Assembly (NCBI RefSeq): GCF_023159225.1
Contig: NC_063174.1
Coordinates: 34,525,691 to 34,589,690 of the forward strand
DNA length: 64,000 bases
Direction: 5' to 3'
Source: Perognathus longimembris pacificus
Lineage: Eukaryota; Chordata; Mammalia; Rodentia; Heteromyidae
Made by a program: the position numbers and the translations under genes. The notes below the pieces were generated by a model, which searched no databases, was not told the origin of the DNA, and saw only the letters and a list, made by a program, of their open reading frames with translations. Below, piece by piece: positions 11,117 through 23,876 of the stretch (within the stretch, counting starts at the first letter, position 1; every line of letters starts with the position of its first letter).

Positions 11117-11128
11117 AAAGCCTAGACA
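11117..11128. repeat. Target-site duplication, 3' copy, of full-length L1
   Basis: AAAGCCTAGACA, identical to 3,937-3,948. Confidence 0.9.
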
Positions 11129-13665
11129 AATGTCCCTACTCTTTCTGTAAAAAATATTGTGAAATGTGGTATAACATTGGAAATTCCATGAGAAACACAT
11201 GTTCAGGTTGTAGAATAATTCCATAGCAACCATCTATACCATTGTCACCTGGATCAAGCATGAAAGCATCAAATCTAAAACAATGATTATTAGCATCTGC
11301 TGACTTTAGGTTAAGACCAGAGGCTATATGAATCCCCCCCAATGCCATGATGTTGGGAGACTATGTCACAGAAAACATGGAACTCTAATCTGATAGAGCT
11401 CTAGATTGTACTGGCAGTTGATACAAAACACAAGGTGCAAAGGAACACATGAAATGTTCAAGAGAGTCAATCAACAAAGCAAATTGCAAGGAGAAAACTA
11501 AGTAAGTGACCTAGCAATCTAGGTCTATATATCCTACTTTGAACAAAACAACTCTAAAAGTGTTTGAGACAATTAGGTTCTGATTGAATTTTTAGTGATA
11601 TTAAGGAAATTGTTTTAGATGTGACAATAAAACTGTGATTATATTAAAGGGTCTATCTTTTATAAACATATATTGACATGTATTCCCATGAAATAATAGG
11701 TTTCTTGGGAGTTGAATGGAAATGGTGCTGGGGTTGTGGAGGGGAGTGGATGGGATTTGTGTGGAAGGGAGGCTTGGGGATATGCATATGAGAGTTCATA
11801 AAACTATTCTGTCTGCTGAGTATGTTCAAAATCATTCTTAATTATTATTCATAAAAAGCTGTCCTCTATGATGTAATTCAAATGCCACCTTATTCAAATC
11901 AAAGGTGATCTTTTGTTTGGTAAACCCAAAGCACTTTCTTCCTTCAGGAATTGCCTAATGAGTTCTAGTTATTTGTGTTTCTCTGCTTTCTTACCCTTCA
12001 CTCCCTTCCTTGCCAGCGCCTAGCAGTGGCTCAGGCAAGAGCTTTGTCCTGGGGCTTCCCATGGTGCCTAGCAAAGAGCCTGGTGATTGGCAGGTGCTCA
12101 ATAAACGGATTTGCTGAATTAAATGGCAAGAGACACCAGAATGTATCAAAATTATCTTTAAGCCCACCAACCTCCCACACCTCTAGGTGTCTAGTCACAT
12201 ATAAAGGAGTCACTTCTGAATTAGACAATAATCTGTTTGGTTTTTTTTTAAACACATGAAGAGACAGGCCTGGACTTCTACTACTATGATAAAAATGTCC
12301 TCTGCCACAAGACATACACTGAGTGTATTTGCAGGAGTGGCCCTTCCACTGCAGAGGTCTGGATCTGCCTGACTAGGCAACAGAGCCCTCAGTGAGGTTT
12401 CCAACCATCTCCACCCACTTGGCTTTTCCTTCTGTGTCTGAGACCAGCAAGAAAGCTCTAAGAATTGTTTGAGTAAGAACAGTGTTTGTTTCTAATTCCT
12501 GATTAGAGACAATTGTGATGAGCCAGATGGTCCCAGAACAGTGCTAAATGCTGGCTGGCAGTTGCTGCTGACCAGTCATAGCTTCCACTGACTTCCACTG
12601 ATGGAGGAAATGCCTCTGCATGCGATGTAAGAACACCAGTCCATTCTCTCTCACTGAGAGGATGAGAGGATGTCATTATCCTTCCATTTTCATTTTTCTT
12701 TTGATTATCACCTATTATTTTTTGATATCTTTCTGTGCAGGTAAATGATCTGAGCACTGCCTGATGACAGCATGCATTTTGAGGAGAAAATGATCTAAGA
12801 GACAAAGTGAACCAGCTGCTGAATTAAGTTAGAAGTGGTATTATTTAAAAACACATGGAACTGGATATCAGGGTAAAAAGAAGACATACTATAGGAAGGG
12901 ATGCTGACATTTAATCTCAAAAAAGAAAGGCAAAGCAATTGAGAAGATATGCGAACATGGGGAAATGGCTTCCAGCCTTAAGGATATAAAGGGCAATTCC
13001 TCATGGAGAAAGCAGAGACCCTATCAGGAAAGCTGCTAAGTAAGAGCAGAAAAGGTGAAATGGGGAGTGGGAACTCTGTTTCTTAACTATATCTAGTGCT
13101 TCTTCATCAATTAAAAAGATTAAAGAAGAAGAAATGAGCCTCATTAAAAAGAGTTCAATTAGAAGAAAATGTGCCCATGATCATAAACCAAAAGAGGTAA
13201 TTGAGAATCCATTGGCTCCTATCTTTGAACATAAAACAGTTCCATTTCTCTAACACGATCTAAGAGCAGGTGCACTCAGGGACATTTGGCTGAACTATGA
13301 GAATTCCAGCTTTAACTTCTATCTCTTCTAAGTGCTGTCTGCTGCCTAGAGCTTACACATCACCCCAAGTAGCATTTTCAGCCTCCCCACTTCCCCGCTA
13401 GAATGCACAGGGAATTATTTTCATAGGAGCAGGTGTGATTTAGCAGCCACTTGCTGGGTTTGCAGATGATCAGCCCAAATCTGAAGCTGTTATCTGATGG
13501 CATTGGCCCTGGGACACAGAAATGGACTCCAAGAGTTTGGGTTCACATCACTTTCTTTTATCACCCAAGCCAGCATGCACAATGCAACTTTTCATTCTCT
13601 GAGTGCCACCAAACCCAGGGTTCTTCAAGATAAGTCTACTGTTATTCAAAGGAAGTCTAGACGCT
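11129..13665. other. Mostly unrecognised sequence
   Basis: About 2.5 kb with no supported gene. Apart from an L2-like tail at 11,985-12,128 I recognise no repeats. Short open frames on both strands lack domains. Confidence 0.4.
11985..12128 (+). mobile_element. L2/MIR-type 3'-tail remnant
   Basis: CCAGCGCCTAGCAGTGGC, GTGCCTAGCAAAGAGCCTGG and GGTGCTCAATAAACGGA followed by TTGCTGAATTAAATGG match the conserved tail of ancient L2/CORE elements in plus orientation. Confidence 0.55.
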
Positions 13666-13681
13666 CTCCTCATCAACTTTT

Positions 13682-13894
13682 TTTTTTTTTTTTTTTTTTT
13701 TTTTGGCCAGTCCTGGGGATTGGACTCGGCCTGAGCACTGTCCCTGGCTTCCTTTTTGCTCAAGGCTAGCACTCTGCCACATGAGCCACAGCGCCACTTC
13801 TGGCCATTTTCTGTATATGTGGTGCTGGGGAATCGAACCCAGGGCCTCATGTATATGAGGCAGGCACTCTTGCCACTAGGCCATATCCCCAGCC
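13682..13894 (-). mobile_element. Dimeric ID-type SINE (IDL-Geo-like), antisense
   Basis: Long T run, then the full dimer with CCCAGGGCCTCATGTATATG at the ID head. The TSD CTCCTCATCAACTTTT lies at 13,666-13,681 and 13,895-13,910 and is perfect. A plus-strand frame of 90 codons and a minus-strand frame of 100 codons here are SINE artefacts. Confidence 0.9.
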
Positions 13895-14275
13895 CTCCTC
13901 ATCAACTTTTTATAGAGAATTGTAGACTGAAATTTCCATCCTTTATAATCTGAGTCTGCCATTTAATTTTGTCAGTAACAAACTAGGACTCAGGAAATCA
14001 GCCTGCCTCAGGCTACACAATGGCAGGTTCTTGCTGTTACTTCAGCTACTCTATCTCTTCTTGTTTTAGTAATAAATCAAGAGATAGAAGAATGGAAGCC
14101 AAGTTCTTAGCCAGAGTGGAGATTTAGAATAAGAGTTTTGCAGAGGTTCAAGGTAATTATTTTCACATAAGTCTGCTGGGCTTAAAAGTTCAAAGAATAA
14201 AATAGTCCTACCAGAATGAAGGACACAGTTCCAAACTTCTAGAAAAGCCACACTTTCTCCCTCATTGTATTCTAT

Positions 14276-14710
14276 TTGACAAGTTTCTTTCCTATGACAA
14301 ATTCCTGAGATAGACAATTTAAAGAAGAAAGGATTTGTTTTGGCTCATGGCTCAGGGGTTTTCAGTTCATGGCCTGCTGACTGCAGTTCTATGGGCCTGA
14401 AGTGAGGCTGAAACACCATGGCTGATGGCCATTGGTAGAGAAAAGCTACTACCTCATGGCAGCTAGATACAGAGATAGACAAAAGGTGGAGAAGGAACAA
14501 GATGTACACTTCCAAGACACCTCCTCCCTAGTGATGGACTTTCTCCAACTAGGTCTCACTTCCCAATAGCCCATTCAGGGTGAAATCAATAGTGGTTCAA
14601 TCCACTCATGATCCAGTCACCTCTCACTAGCACCACCAGCTGGGGATCAAGTCTTCAACACATGAGCTTTTATCGGGGGAGGGGAGGGCACTTGATATCC
14701 AAAACCATCA
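14276..14710 (-). mobile_element. MaLR-like solo LTR (ERVL-MaLR), antisense
   Basis: Plus strand reads ATTCCTGAGATAGACAATTTAAAG, quoted in parts (CCTGAGATAGACAA), then TTGGCTCATGGCTCAGG, CACCACCAGCTGGGGATCAAG, CAACACATGAGC, ending CCAAAACCATCA. This is the complement of a MaLR-type LTR that starts TGATGGTTTTGGATATC. No internal region is attached. Family naming is from memory. Confidence 0.55.
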
Positions 14711-15683
14711 CATTCACCACTGATATGACTACACTTGTGAAGGAGTAAAAGTAAGTGCTGGGCACTGTGCTCAATGCTGCAATAAACTCAAAGATAAATA
14801 AGCCCCTACTTGAAGTACCTCTCAGACAGGTGGGACATAATGTGATATGATACAAGCATATAGACATTGGAAGAGCTGGGACATCAAGGAATTGAGTAGT
14901 AGAGGTGCTGAATGTCCTCTGTTAGGGCAAGGCCAGGGCTGAAACACTCCCTATGCCCCAATCTCCCCAAACATGAGCTGAGTTTCTTCTCTCCCAGTCC
15001 TTCCTAGATCAATGTCAAGAGCCAAGAACCAGGTCAAGTTGGCTTTTTATACAGAGACTTGCTAAAAGTAGACACTGAATTATTCATATTTGGGATCATA
15101 TAAATAATGTATTGGGTATTAGTATCAGATTTATAAATGCATTCATAAGCTTAGGAGTGATTAGTCACTGTTATGTGCTACTCAGAAATAACAGATCACC
15201 TGGCCCTGGTGCCCTTGACTAGCTCCTGTCCTTGGACATGGCTCTCTTGCTAAGTGCTGTGCCTTTCCTATCTCTATATGTCTGGGGCCAGATAGCAGGT
15301 GTCTAAGCTAAGAAATAGTACTGCAGAACCCCAAGGTGCATTCATCCACTAGATCTTGACACTGGCTGCCTTATTAAGGACTCAAGAAGAGTTGTATGAG
15401 GCCTCTAATGTGCCTCCCATGTACAGAAGCAAAAAGCAACTGTTTGACACTAAGATTAAAGAGCTTGTGGTATTTCACCTTGGGTCCTCTGGCTCCCTTA
15501 CTCCACTTTGCTTCAGCTATAGAAAACCTACCTAAGTGGTCTCATGTTAGATGGACAATTCATAGCAAAAACACTCTCCAGCCAGATTTAATTCCCACTT
15601 CACCGAGAAAGTAGAGAAAATAGAGGTCATTATTTAAAGGCAGGTACTAAATTCTGTAAGAGGGTTGTTTTAGGGGGATGGTA
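14711..15683. other. Unrecognised spacer between two MaLR-like LTRs
   Basis: About 970 bp without recognised gag or pol coding sequence. The flanking LTRs are in opposite orientation, so this is not the inside of one provirus. Confidence 0.45.
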
Positions 15684-16672
15684 GTTATGGTTTGAATATG
15701 AAATGTCCTCTAAAAACATGTGTTGAATGTTTTAGTCCACAATACAATGTTTACAGGTGGGACTTTTGAGGGGTGACTGAATTACAAAGATCTGACTCCA
15801 TTACTTGGTTAGTACATTGAAGGGTTTGTGGATGAATGGACTGCTAGAAAGTGGGGCATGGTTGAAAGAAGTGAGGCCTGCCCCATTGGGGTGTGTCTTT
15901 GGAGGACATACCTTGTCCTTGAACCCCTTCTCTCTTGATAGAGCTCTCTAGCTCTTTCCGTACTGGCTGCCATGAGGTGAGCAATCTCCTTTGCCACATC
16001 CTCTGGCTGCCATGATATTCTGCCTCATCACAGGCCATCAGTAACTGAGCTGGCACCCCCTGAACTTGAAAGCTATAAAAGATCCTGGCTAGACAATCAG
16101 AGCAAAAAAAAAAAATCCCATAGAGGTTCTTCAGCCTTCATCATGGCCTTGAAAAGTTGCATATTCATCCTCATTGGCATTATATCTTGGCCTATCACCC
16201 TGAGAAAACTTGCATTTGAACAGATTAATTGGACCCCAGAGATGTGTACTAGATGGGCACCCAATCACAGGGTCTAGACAATATGTAAAAAGATTAGACA
16301 GGCTGTGTAGACCTTCTGGTTGGATCTGGGGACTGAAGGCCATCTAATGATCTGAAAAAATTACCATAGCTGTCTGCTAGAGAGACAACTTATTACCCCA
16401 GTGCATTTCACTTCAGGCAGTAAGCCTCTCCTGGGATTTCTCATTGAGTGGGAGCTTTCTTTAGTGAATCTTTACCCTTTTTCTTTTCCCACTGTGTCCC
16501 TGGTCTTATTCTTTAAGACCATGGAGAAAGAGGATCCCATTCAGATGTTGCAGTTTTTTGATATCAGACTGAAACCTCTAAAACCATGAGCCAAAACAAA
16601 TCTTTCCATCCTTAAAATACATGTTTTTCACCAGGTTATTATGTCACAGCAACAACAACAAAAAAACAAGGT
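15684..16672 (+). mobile_element. MaLR-like LTR, plus strand, interrupted by ~480 bp
   Basis: The left part (15,684 to about 16,060) starts GTTATGGTTTGAATATGAAATG and contains GCTGCCATGAGGTGAGCAATC and TTCTGCCTCATCACAGGCC. The right part (about 16,544-16,672) has GAAACCTCTAAAACCATGAGC and TATGTCACAGCAAC. The 480 bases between do not fit the LTR and may be a second element. This is the same family as 14,276-14,710 but inverted. Confidence 0.55.
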
Positions 16673-18996
16673 CCTTTAACTGATTATTCCAGGATTCATT
16701 TTCTTCCTATGAGAACGGCAAGAAGGGAAGATAGCTCTCCTAGAGATAGCAATAGTAAATCGAATCATTGGTCTAAGCAACTAAGCAAGGAGAGAGAGGT
16801 GGGCACAGATGTGGTTACGATCTACAGAAGAAGAAAGGAGGAAGCTTAAGAGAGGGAGGAGTAGGAAAATGAGGATAAAGAGGAGAAGGAGGAGGGAGAA
16901 GAGGAAGAGGAGGAGGAAGAAGAAGAGGAAGAGGAGAAAGAAGAGGAGGGAGGTATCCAAGAGCCAAAATTGTTAACTTCTTTATCCATGACAATCCAAC
17001 TTCTAGATAGGAGTCACTGCTTTCAGATCTCTGTCTACACACAGAGAACATGACAGGGGAGGAAAGCATAGTTAAGACTGCTTAGATGGTAGGCAGCATT
17101 TTTACAGATCCCTGCAGCCCAGAGTGTAAGGTTTCTTCCTTAATTTTCCCCTTATTTTCTAGGTCAGATTTTGATCCCCAAAGTCTTAGGCTTGGGGACA
17201 AGAAGCAGTAGCACCCTCCTCTTGAAGTGGAGCGAGGGAGCTCTTGATCTCCCTCCAGGTGACAAAATAATCCACAACAGTGCAGAGGGGACCTTACTTT
17301 GTTCTTTTCCTGACCACCATGTGCTTTTCCCATGACTCTCAGGGAAAGGCGGGGACTATCAAAGCTCCTAGTGATTGATCTTGAGGATGGGAGCACACAG
17401 ACTACTTGGGAGGTCCTTTGCTGGTCACTGAAGAGCAGAATGGCGTCTCTACTCAGGCATCCCACTGAGCTGTGTCCTGGGTCCCAGTCAGGGCACGGCC
17501 AGGGAACTGGGGTGTGAATGTGGCAATCTCTGTGGCACTCACTCCTCACAGTGGTGTAGAAACAATAACATTATTGCATCATTACAAAGGGGGCAGCGAC
17601 ATGCTGATGCAAATGCTCATTTCTGACAAGACTGAGAAAATGAAATGGCTCAGAAGGGAATGGGAAAGTGCCCAGAGAGTAATAACTGTTAGGCTGTTGA
17701 AGAGCTTCAACAATGGATAAGTCTGCTGTGATTTCATCAGCCAAAAAACAATTAACCCCTGTGGAGCCATCTAACACTGTGGTTGGGTAGAGAGAAATTC
17801 CTCCATCTAGCTCCTACCCTCCCCTTTTCACCAGCTGAGCCTTAGTGCTGAGATGGTTTCAGGGAGAGAAATATCTACACATGTGCAATTTCTGGGGCCA
17901 CCCAATCAGATAGGCAAAACCCCAGGATATCCACTGAAAGGAACCAGGTTGGGCAAGAGAGGGCCAAATACTCAGACATAACCCAGTTTGGGGAACAGGA
18001 GCTGAAATGGGAGTGTTTTGGATAGACTAATTCCAGGATCTTCAAGAGAAACTTCCCTGCTGCTTAGAGTATCTGCATTTTTCGAAGTGGCTCTACTTCT
18101 CTCTCCTGAATAAGGATTCTGATGTGTCAAATTGGAACATCTGGCTTAAGCACAGTCAGTCCATCAGGCCGCTCCTCCTGAGGCATGCCTGGGAAGATGG
18201 GCCCAGCCAATTACCTCTCTTGATACTTTAAACTAGAGGATGTCAGTGCTTGGGATGCTACAAGTAGACCTGAGGTCATGAGTTTGGAAAAGGCTGTCAT
18301 GAGGGGCCAATGCAGGAAAAAAAGAGAAGGAGCAGGAACCAGGAGCACCGAGGAGGGAGGGATGGAAAGACAAAAGGGAAGGAGGAAAAGAAGGAGAGGT
18401 GAAGAAAGCACAGGGATTGAGAGAGGAAGACAGGTAGTCCTAGGCAGCGGTGGTGACAGTCCCTCCTCCTTGATCTGGCCTCCTTTCCTCCCTGGGATCC
18501 TCTCAGATCTCACAGATACACATCTGTTTCCCTTCCCTGTGAACTTGGCAGTAACTACTCCATTGGCTTTTCTTTAGGTGATATAAATGAAATCTACTTA
18601 TTGTAATCAAAAGTACCTCAGTGAAAGAATATGGCCAGAGGAGAAAAAAAATAAAACACATCAAACAAAGTCAGAAAAAAAAAACACAGGTTCAAACATC
18701 AAGATAAAGCTCTGCTTACAATCTTGGAGAATCTGCAGTCCATGAGAACAGAGTTGCGAACAGGCAAGGGAGGTCTAGGGAAGAATTCTGTAGTAGTGGC
18801 TCACTTCCCCCTTCCCCCCTGCTCCACTAAAAACTGAATCTCTAATCTGTGCAAATATAATAAAAATGTAGCAATACCCAATTGCTATGGAAATGTCTAG
18901 CTACTGAGGAACCTCATATACAGTGATACTATATTCACAGATAGACCTCAAACCACATTTGGAGTAGCATTGTTCCACTGAAGAGAAGGTTTATTT
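16673..18996. other. Unrecognised sequence with purine-rich tracts
   Basis: No gene or identifiable transposon. Purine tracts occur at 16,788-16,950 and about 18,300-18,430. A 155-codon minus-strand frame (17,082-17,549) overlaps other frames and has no domain signature. Confidence 0.4.
16788..16950 (+). repeat. Polypurine (GAA/GGA) tract
   Basis: A nearly pure A/G strand with GAGGAGGAAGAAG-type units between about 16,840 and 16,950. Imperfect, so long established. Confidence 0.8.
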
Positions 18997-19075
18997 CCTT
19001 GTGGTGCTGGTGTTAGGGATCAAATTCAGGGCCTTGAACATGCTAGACAGCTTTTTCCCTGCACAAAGATTGTCA
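18997..19075 (-). mobile_element. ID-like SINE fragment, antisense
   Basis: GTGGTGCTGGTGTTAGGGATC and GGGCCTTGAACATGCTAGACA are the complement of the ID head. Truncated. Confidence 0.45.
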
Positions 19076-20879
19076 TATTGGCATGGGGAGAGTATGTGGG
19101 GCCCTAAAAGTCATTGTTACTGATGCCAGCTACACATGGGGTCTGACTAGAGATGACACAAAGTAGTCGCTTTCAGCTTGGGTTTGTGCTGTTTTTTGTC
19201 CCTTGCAGGCATACACAAATGATTGTTTAGGCACAATACCAGAAACAACCTTGTTGAGACATTGGCTTGAAGCTTCCATATTAGTGAGAATCCCATCTTC
19301 AGTAGGAAGCCCTTCAACTATCCTCAGGCTATTGGTCTGTTGCAGAAATACTTTTTGACATTTCTGTTCAAGAACAGTGAGAATCCTGGGCCCAGGATCT
19401 ACCCTTTGGGGGCCAACCAAAGGGTTTAGAGAGGGAACACTAGGCTGGGAGCCAAGCAGAGCTTGAAAGCATCCAGGGACCAGGGAAATCTTGTAACCTT
19501 TGACAAACTGCAGTGGCTTACGGGTTGTCAGCTCAGACAGAACTGCCTACATCCATTTAATTAGATTTTAATTTCTCTTTACACATTTAGTTTTCAAAGA
19601 TTCTAAGAAGTAATTATTTCCAGTATCAATTGACTAAGAGGAACAATCCCCAACTTAGACTAAGCAGCTTAGGGGGTTTGTCTTATCCCAGTTCAAACAG
19701 CCTTGGAAGTAGATACTCTAAGCAGCCTTGGAAGCAGCTTGGTTGCATCATGCATCATCACCCCAGTAAGATAGGGAGCTGGCAGAGAGGCAAACACCTG
19801 GTGGGGACAGGGTGGGGAGAGGTAGGAGAAGGAAATCTCAGTGTCTGTCACTTCTCTGAATCTAAGGACCACCAAAGAGGTGAAAGAAACTCAAAGCAGA
19901 GACATGAGTGCATAGGTGCCAGTGGGTGTGGGCCACTGGGAACAGGAGTGGACATAAATTACAGTGTCTCACGCATCTCTGGTGTCAGTAAAAACTGTCC
20001 AGCTTGGATAAAAATAAGACAGTTCCCTTCTCTGACCTGCCATTGGGAAGAGGGTCAGTCATGTTATAGTGGATTATGATTAAGTAGTCTGCATTATTGA
20101 ACACATCCTCACATATCTTATTTTGAAACCAGAACATGAGAGAAACCACTTCAATCAATACAATTGAGTTCACTTCTGGTAGAATCAGTTCAAAAAGGAA
20201 ATAAGAGACACATATATCCAATGTGGTCACTATTGCAAATGTGGCCATCATTATAAGTAAGTCACTGTTTTAAGACATAATTTTGTTATTATTAAGGTGT
20301 TTTACAGGTGTTCATAAATCTGGTAATGAGTACATTTCTTTTTAGATAATGATAAGTAAGACATTTTAAGATTTATTTTAAGGGATGCCAATGAGTCAGT
20401 GAGTTCTAAAAATCAAGACTATGTTCACAGTCAGGGGAAGAGTTGAACTACTTAACTAATCAGGACAGGGCACAGATCAGTCAGAACAGAGAGAGAGAGA
20501 CAAATTGAGCTAACCAGAAGACTTCCAGCCCTGTTCACAACACACAAGAACAACTATCTTGATGTTATTATGCAAATGGGTTATCTTGTGTATGTGTGGG
20601 TGACATGGGGTAAGGTTTCCAGTAACCACATTATTCAAGAGAAAGAGTGAGTGAATGCAATCATAATATTCAGTGTATATATGTGAAAATAGGACTAGGA
20701 CAATTGAGAGGATGGGTAGGGTTGAGAGAGATGGTGGAGAATTGTGAAAGAAGTGTCATTGATCAAAATATGTTATACTCCTAAACAGACATGTTGAATT
20801 GAAGCCTTTTTGAACAACTATTTTAAAATAATTTAATATTAGAAGAATAAATAATAAATACTTTTAAATGGAGTACTTT
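19076..20879. other. Unrecognised sequence
   Basis: No gene supported. A minus-strand frame of 96 codons (19,130-19,420) and a plus-strand frame of 149 codons (19,630-20,079) are open but have no recognisable family or compositional signal. Confidence 0.4.
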
Positions 20880-21055
20880 GTCAGGCATCAGTGGCTCAGA
20901 CCTATAATCCTAGATACTTAGGAGGCTGAGATCTGAGGATTAAGGTAAAAGCCAGCCAGGGTAGGAAAGTCTATGAGATACTTATCTCCAATTAACCACA
21001 AGAAAAAAAAAGCTGGAAGTAGAACTGTGGCTCAAGGGGTTGAGTGCTAGCAGGA
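20880..21055 (+). mobile_element. B1-dID SINE, 3' truncated
   Basis: TCAGGCATCAGTGGCTCAGA, GGAGGCTGAGATCTGAGGAT and a second monomer start (AGAACTGTGGCTCAAGG) that breaks off at GTGCTAGCAGG. Confidence 0.75.
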
Positions 21056-23427
21056 GACCTTCCAGGGCCTACTTGGTGTGCAAAGGCCTCATGGAGATTG
21101 TAGATGCTATTATATGTACACAGGTGGCTTCTTAGTTGTATGAATATTGAAAGGTTGGATATGTTCCATGGGCTCAGCACTAGTCCAGGGGAAGGGGCTC
21201 CTTTCTTGTCCTTCAGGATGGTGAGAGGCTATATAATGGAGTGCTAGGAAGTAAGGACTGTGATCTCAGTCCCCTGGGTTTTACTCAAATACTAATTAGC
21301 TATGATCTTGACTAAGATGCTTACATAAATCCCTTTTTTACTTAGTTTTCTCATAAGAAATGGTGTTTTGTGTGGATTAAATGAGGTGACATTTATAGAT
21401 TAACTAGAAAATTTTGCTTTTGGATCCCATGAAATCTTGAAAGGACAGTTCACTGTAACAATCTCAAATCCATGTCAGATACTTCTGTATGTTAGTGAGA
21501 ACTTTCTGTGCTTTTAGACATATCATTGTATCCCAGGATATTTTCACCACTGGAGTGTTAAGAACTCTATAAAGTTAGAGCAGAACCCACACTGTCCATT
21601 CTTTGTAGATCTTCCATACATCTGACATATTGGATGGACATAGATAGCCCAGCTGTGGGGATGCAAATGACACAAATGTAATCCAACTCAAGAGATACAA
21701 ACTAAGACAGATGAAGAGGACAGAGATCCTGCCTAATGGAATGGGCCTGTGAAGGTACTGATGTTCAAGCTGGTTCTTGAAGGATAGGTAGGATTTCATT
21801 AGATGGAGCTAAAGAAATGGAAAAAAAAATTCTCAACTTTTTAAGTAGAGGGAATATGAGTAGATCTTTAAAGATGGAAAAGTGCCAGAAGTCATCTAAT
21901 TTGATTGATGTGTAAAGCATGATGGGGAAGAGTTGGAGGATAAGGAGAGTGGGGTTTTTGTCATAAAAGACCTTAAATGCTAGGATGAGAAATTTATACT
22001 TCATTTGTCAGTCAGTGGGGAGCCATTGAAGGTTTGGTAAAAAAGAATATCTAATCACATCTGTGCTTGAGGAAGAGTAATTATTCTCATAAGATGACTT
22101 AGAAGAAAGAGAGATAGAAGATAGGGAGGGTAAAGAGGAAATTGCCAAAGCATTCCAAATGAGGATTGATGGGAGTTTAAACAAGGGTAGTTATGGAGGG
22201 GCAAGATAATAGCAGAGTGTAAGGGGCATGATAATTGATTGATCGTTCAGGAAAAAGGAATAATCAAGGATAAATTCAAGGTCACCAGCCTGGGGGAATA
22301 GAAGACTGATGGACTAATAAACCGAAGTAGTAAAATGACCGGGGGGAATGGCTTGGGGAGGCTGGTAAATTAGAACTGAAGAACCAGATAGAGCTGGAGG
22401 CAACATGGAGTTGGGAGACAGGAAATAGGGATTAAATATTGCACAACTCCTGTAACTGTTATTTTCTCTTACAGTTTCTAATTCCACACTTAATACATGA
22501 TTCAGATATGTTTTTAAACCAAGCAAACCGCTTTTCCCTTCATACATGGACTCCACTAGGTAGAAGTGCCATTTATAGGTAGTCATATTCAAGGTGGCTC
22601 TTGTAGTTGGGGTTTCTTCATCTCTGGAGCCAAGCTTCCCAAATGACGACAAGGCTGTCTATCTGACTTGGTCCTAAGTTCAAATGGAAAAGAACTTGTG
22701 AAAATTGGGCATTGAGAACACAATAACAACATAAATATAATACTGCATAAGTTCAACAGAAAGTTTTTAACAACTATGAGTCTGCAGATATCTTTATTGA
22801 AGAAACACAATTAAAAACCATGACCTGCTCAAGACAACAGTGGTACCATAGTGATAGCAGAGTCATCTCCCAGAGTTTCAGGAAACCCAGCTCATCCCAC
22901 ACCTCTAAGTATAATAGGAGCTGCCACCATGTGCTTAGTAGTGTGAAGGAGCTAGACTCTTACAGCCTACGGACTTAAGAGTTCTCAGGTCAGGAAACTA
23001 CAGAACTTGATCATTTTAGTCCATAAATACCCAACTACCCAACATTAACTACTTGACAATCTTTAATTGCCTGCTTGGTACCATCCCATATAAATACACA
23101 AAAAACTGTGGATCACAGTTGGTTCTAGATCATATTTTGAGAACTATGGCTCTAGGAAACAGGTCAGGCATGGCTAAGAATTTTTTCTAGGCTCATATAG
23201 CTGGGAAACCTTAAAGAACAAGCCATTATGGGTTTGGTGGACTATGCTGTGTTTTTAAAAAACAAACAAACCCTCAGGTGTGAAAAGTTTTCAGCTGGCT
23301 AGCTCTATGATCCACAGTAATGAGTTGTATTTTCCTCAGAACTTATTTCCTCACCTGCAAATGAGGGGGGTGGATTAGATCAGTGGACACCATGGACAAA
23401 TAGAGGCAAGTGATAAAGTAGTCTTTG
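21056..23427. other. Mostly unrecognised sequence; possible ancient repeat at 21.7-22.3 kb
   Basis: No gene found. Between about 21,700 and 22,300 the plus strand ('ggagccattgaaggtt', 'ataaaagaccttaaatgc') resembles a mammal-wide dispersed sequence whose family name I cannot give with confidence. Confidence 0.35.
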
Positions 23428-23528
23428 GATTTTCTTTCTTTTGTGCCAGGACTGGGGCCTGAACTCAGAGCTTAGGTGCTATCCTTAGCTTTTCCCACAT
23501 TGTCTACTTTACCAAGGGACTGCACACA

Positions 23529-23876
23529 TCAAACTGGACAGGACTCATGCTCATCACAGTCGGGAAGTCGCTTATTCAGGTTCAGGTCCAAGAGATCTGG
23601 CACATCCCAGTTGCCTGTAGCCAGATCACATAAGTCTACTACTAAGTCTGGCCACCAGATTCCTAAGGGGGCTTCCTTAGTTGCTGAAATAAGGGGGTCA
23701 CCCCACTTTGGAGTGAGCTGCCAAAATAATTGGAAAGGCTGGTGAGAGTTAACGTCAACATTAGCCAGGGTAGCAAGGAAAGAAGGCAAAAAGAAAATTA
23801 TAACAATATTCAGTCTAACTTTCTTTTCTTGAGGTGAAGGCGAAGCGGTTGAGTCGGGTACTTGGAGACCTCCCAT
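23529..23876 (-). pseudogene. Endogenous gammaretrovirus-like env, N-terminal fragment of surface subunit
   Basis: A 115-codon open frame on the minus strand. It has a short polar leader, a hydrophobic signal-type segment (about residues 24-42, IVIIFFLPSFLATLA), then the start of the surface-subunit receptor-binding region with SHQPFQLFWQLTP and WWPDLVVDLCDLATGNWDVP. The latter matches the W...P-x-L-x-x-D-x-CDL...W pattern of class I (gammaretroviral) envelopes. It stops at TGA 23,529-23,531, long before the rest of the surface and transmembrane subunits. About 35 more bases of insert follow before SINE sequence. Only a remnant: no LTR, gag or remaining env nearby. Confidence 0.8.

Noticed and set aside
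13497..13850. Plus and minus open frames of 90-100 codons
   Set aside because: They run through the poly-T tail and body of the dimeric ID SINE.
14276..16672. A single provirus bounded by the two MaLR-like LTRs
   Set aside because: The LTRs are inverted relative to each other and no gag or pol sequence lies between them.
17082..17549. 155-codon minus-strand frame
   Set aside because: No domain, no start context, overlaps other frames on the plus strand; compatible with chance in moderately GC-rich DNA.
19630..20079. 149-codon plus-strand frame
   Set aside because: No recognisable family, mixed low-complexity composition, no splice or promoter signal.
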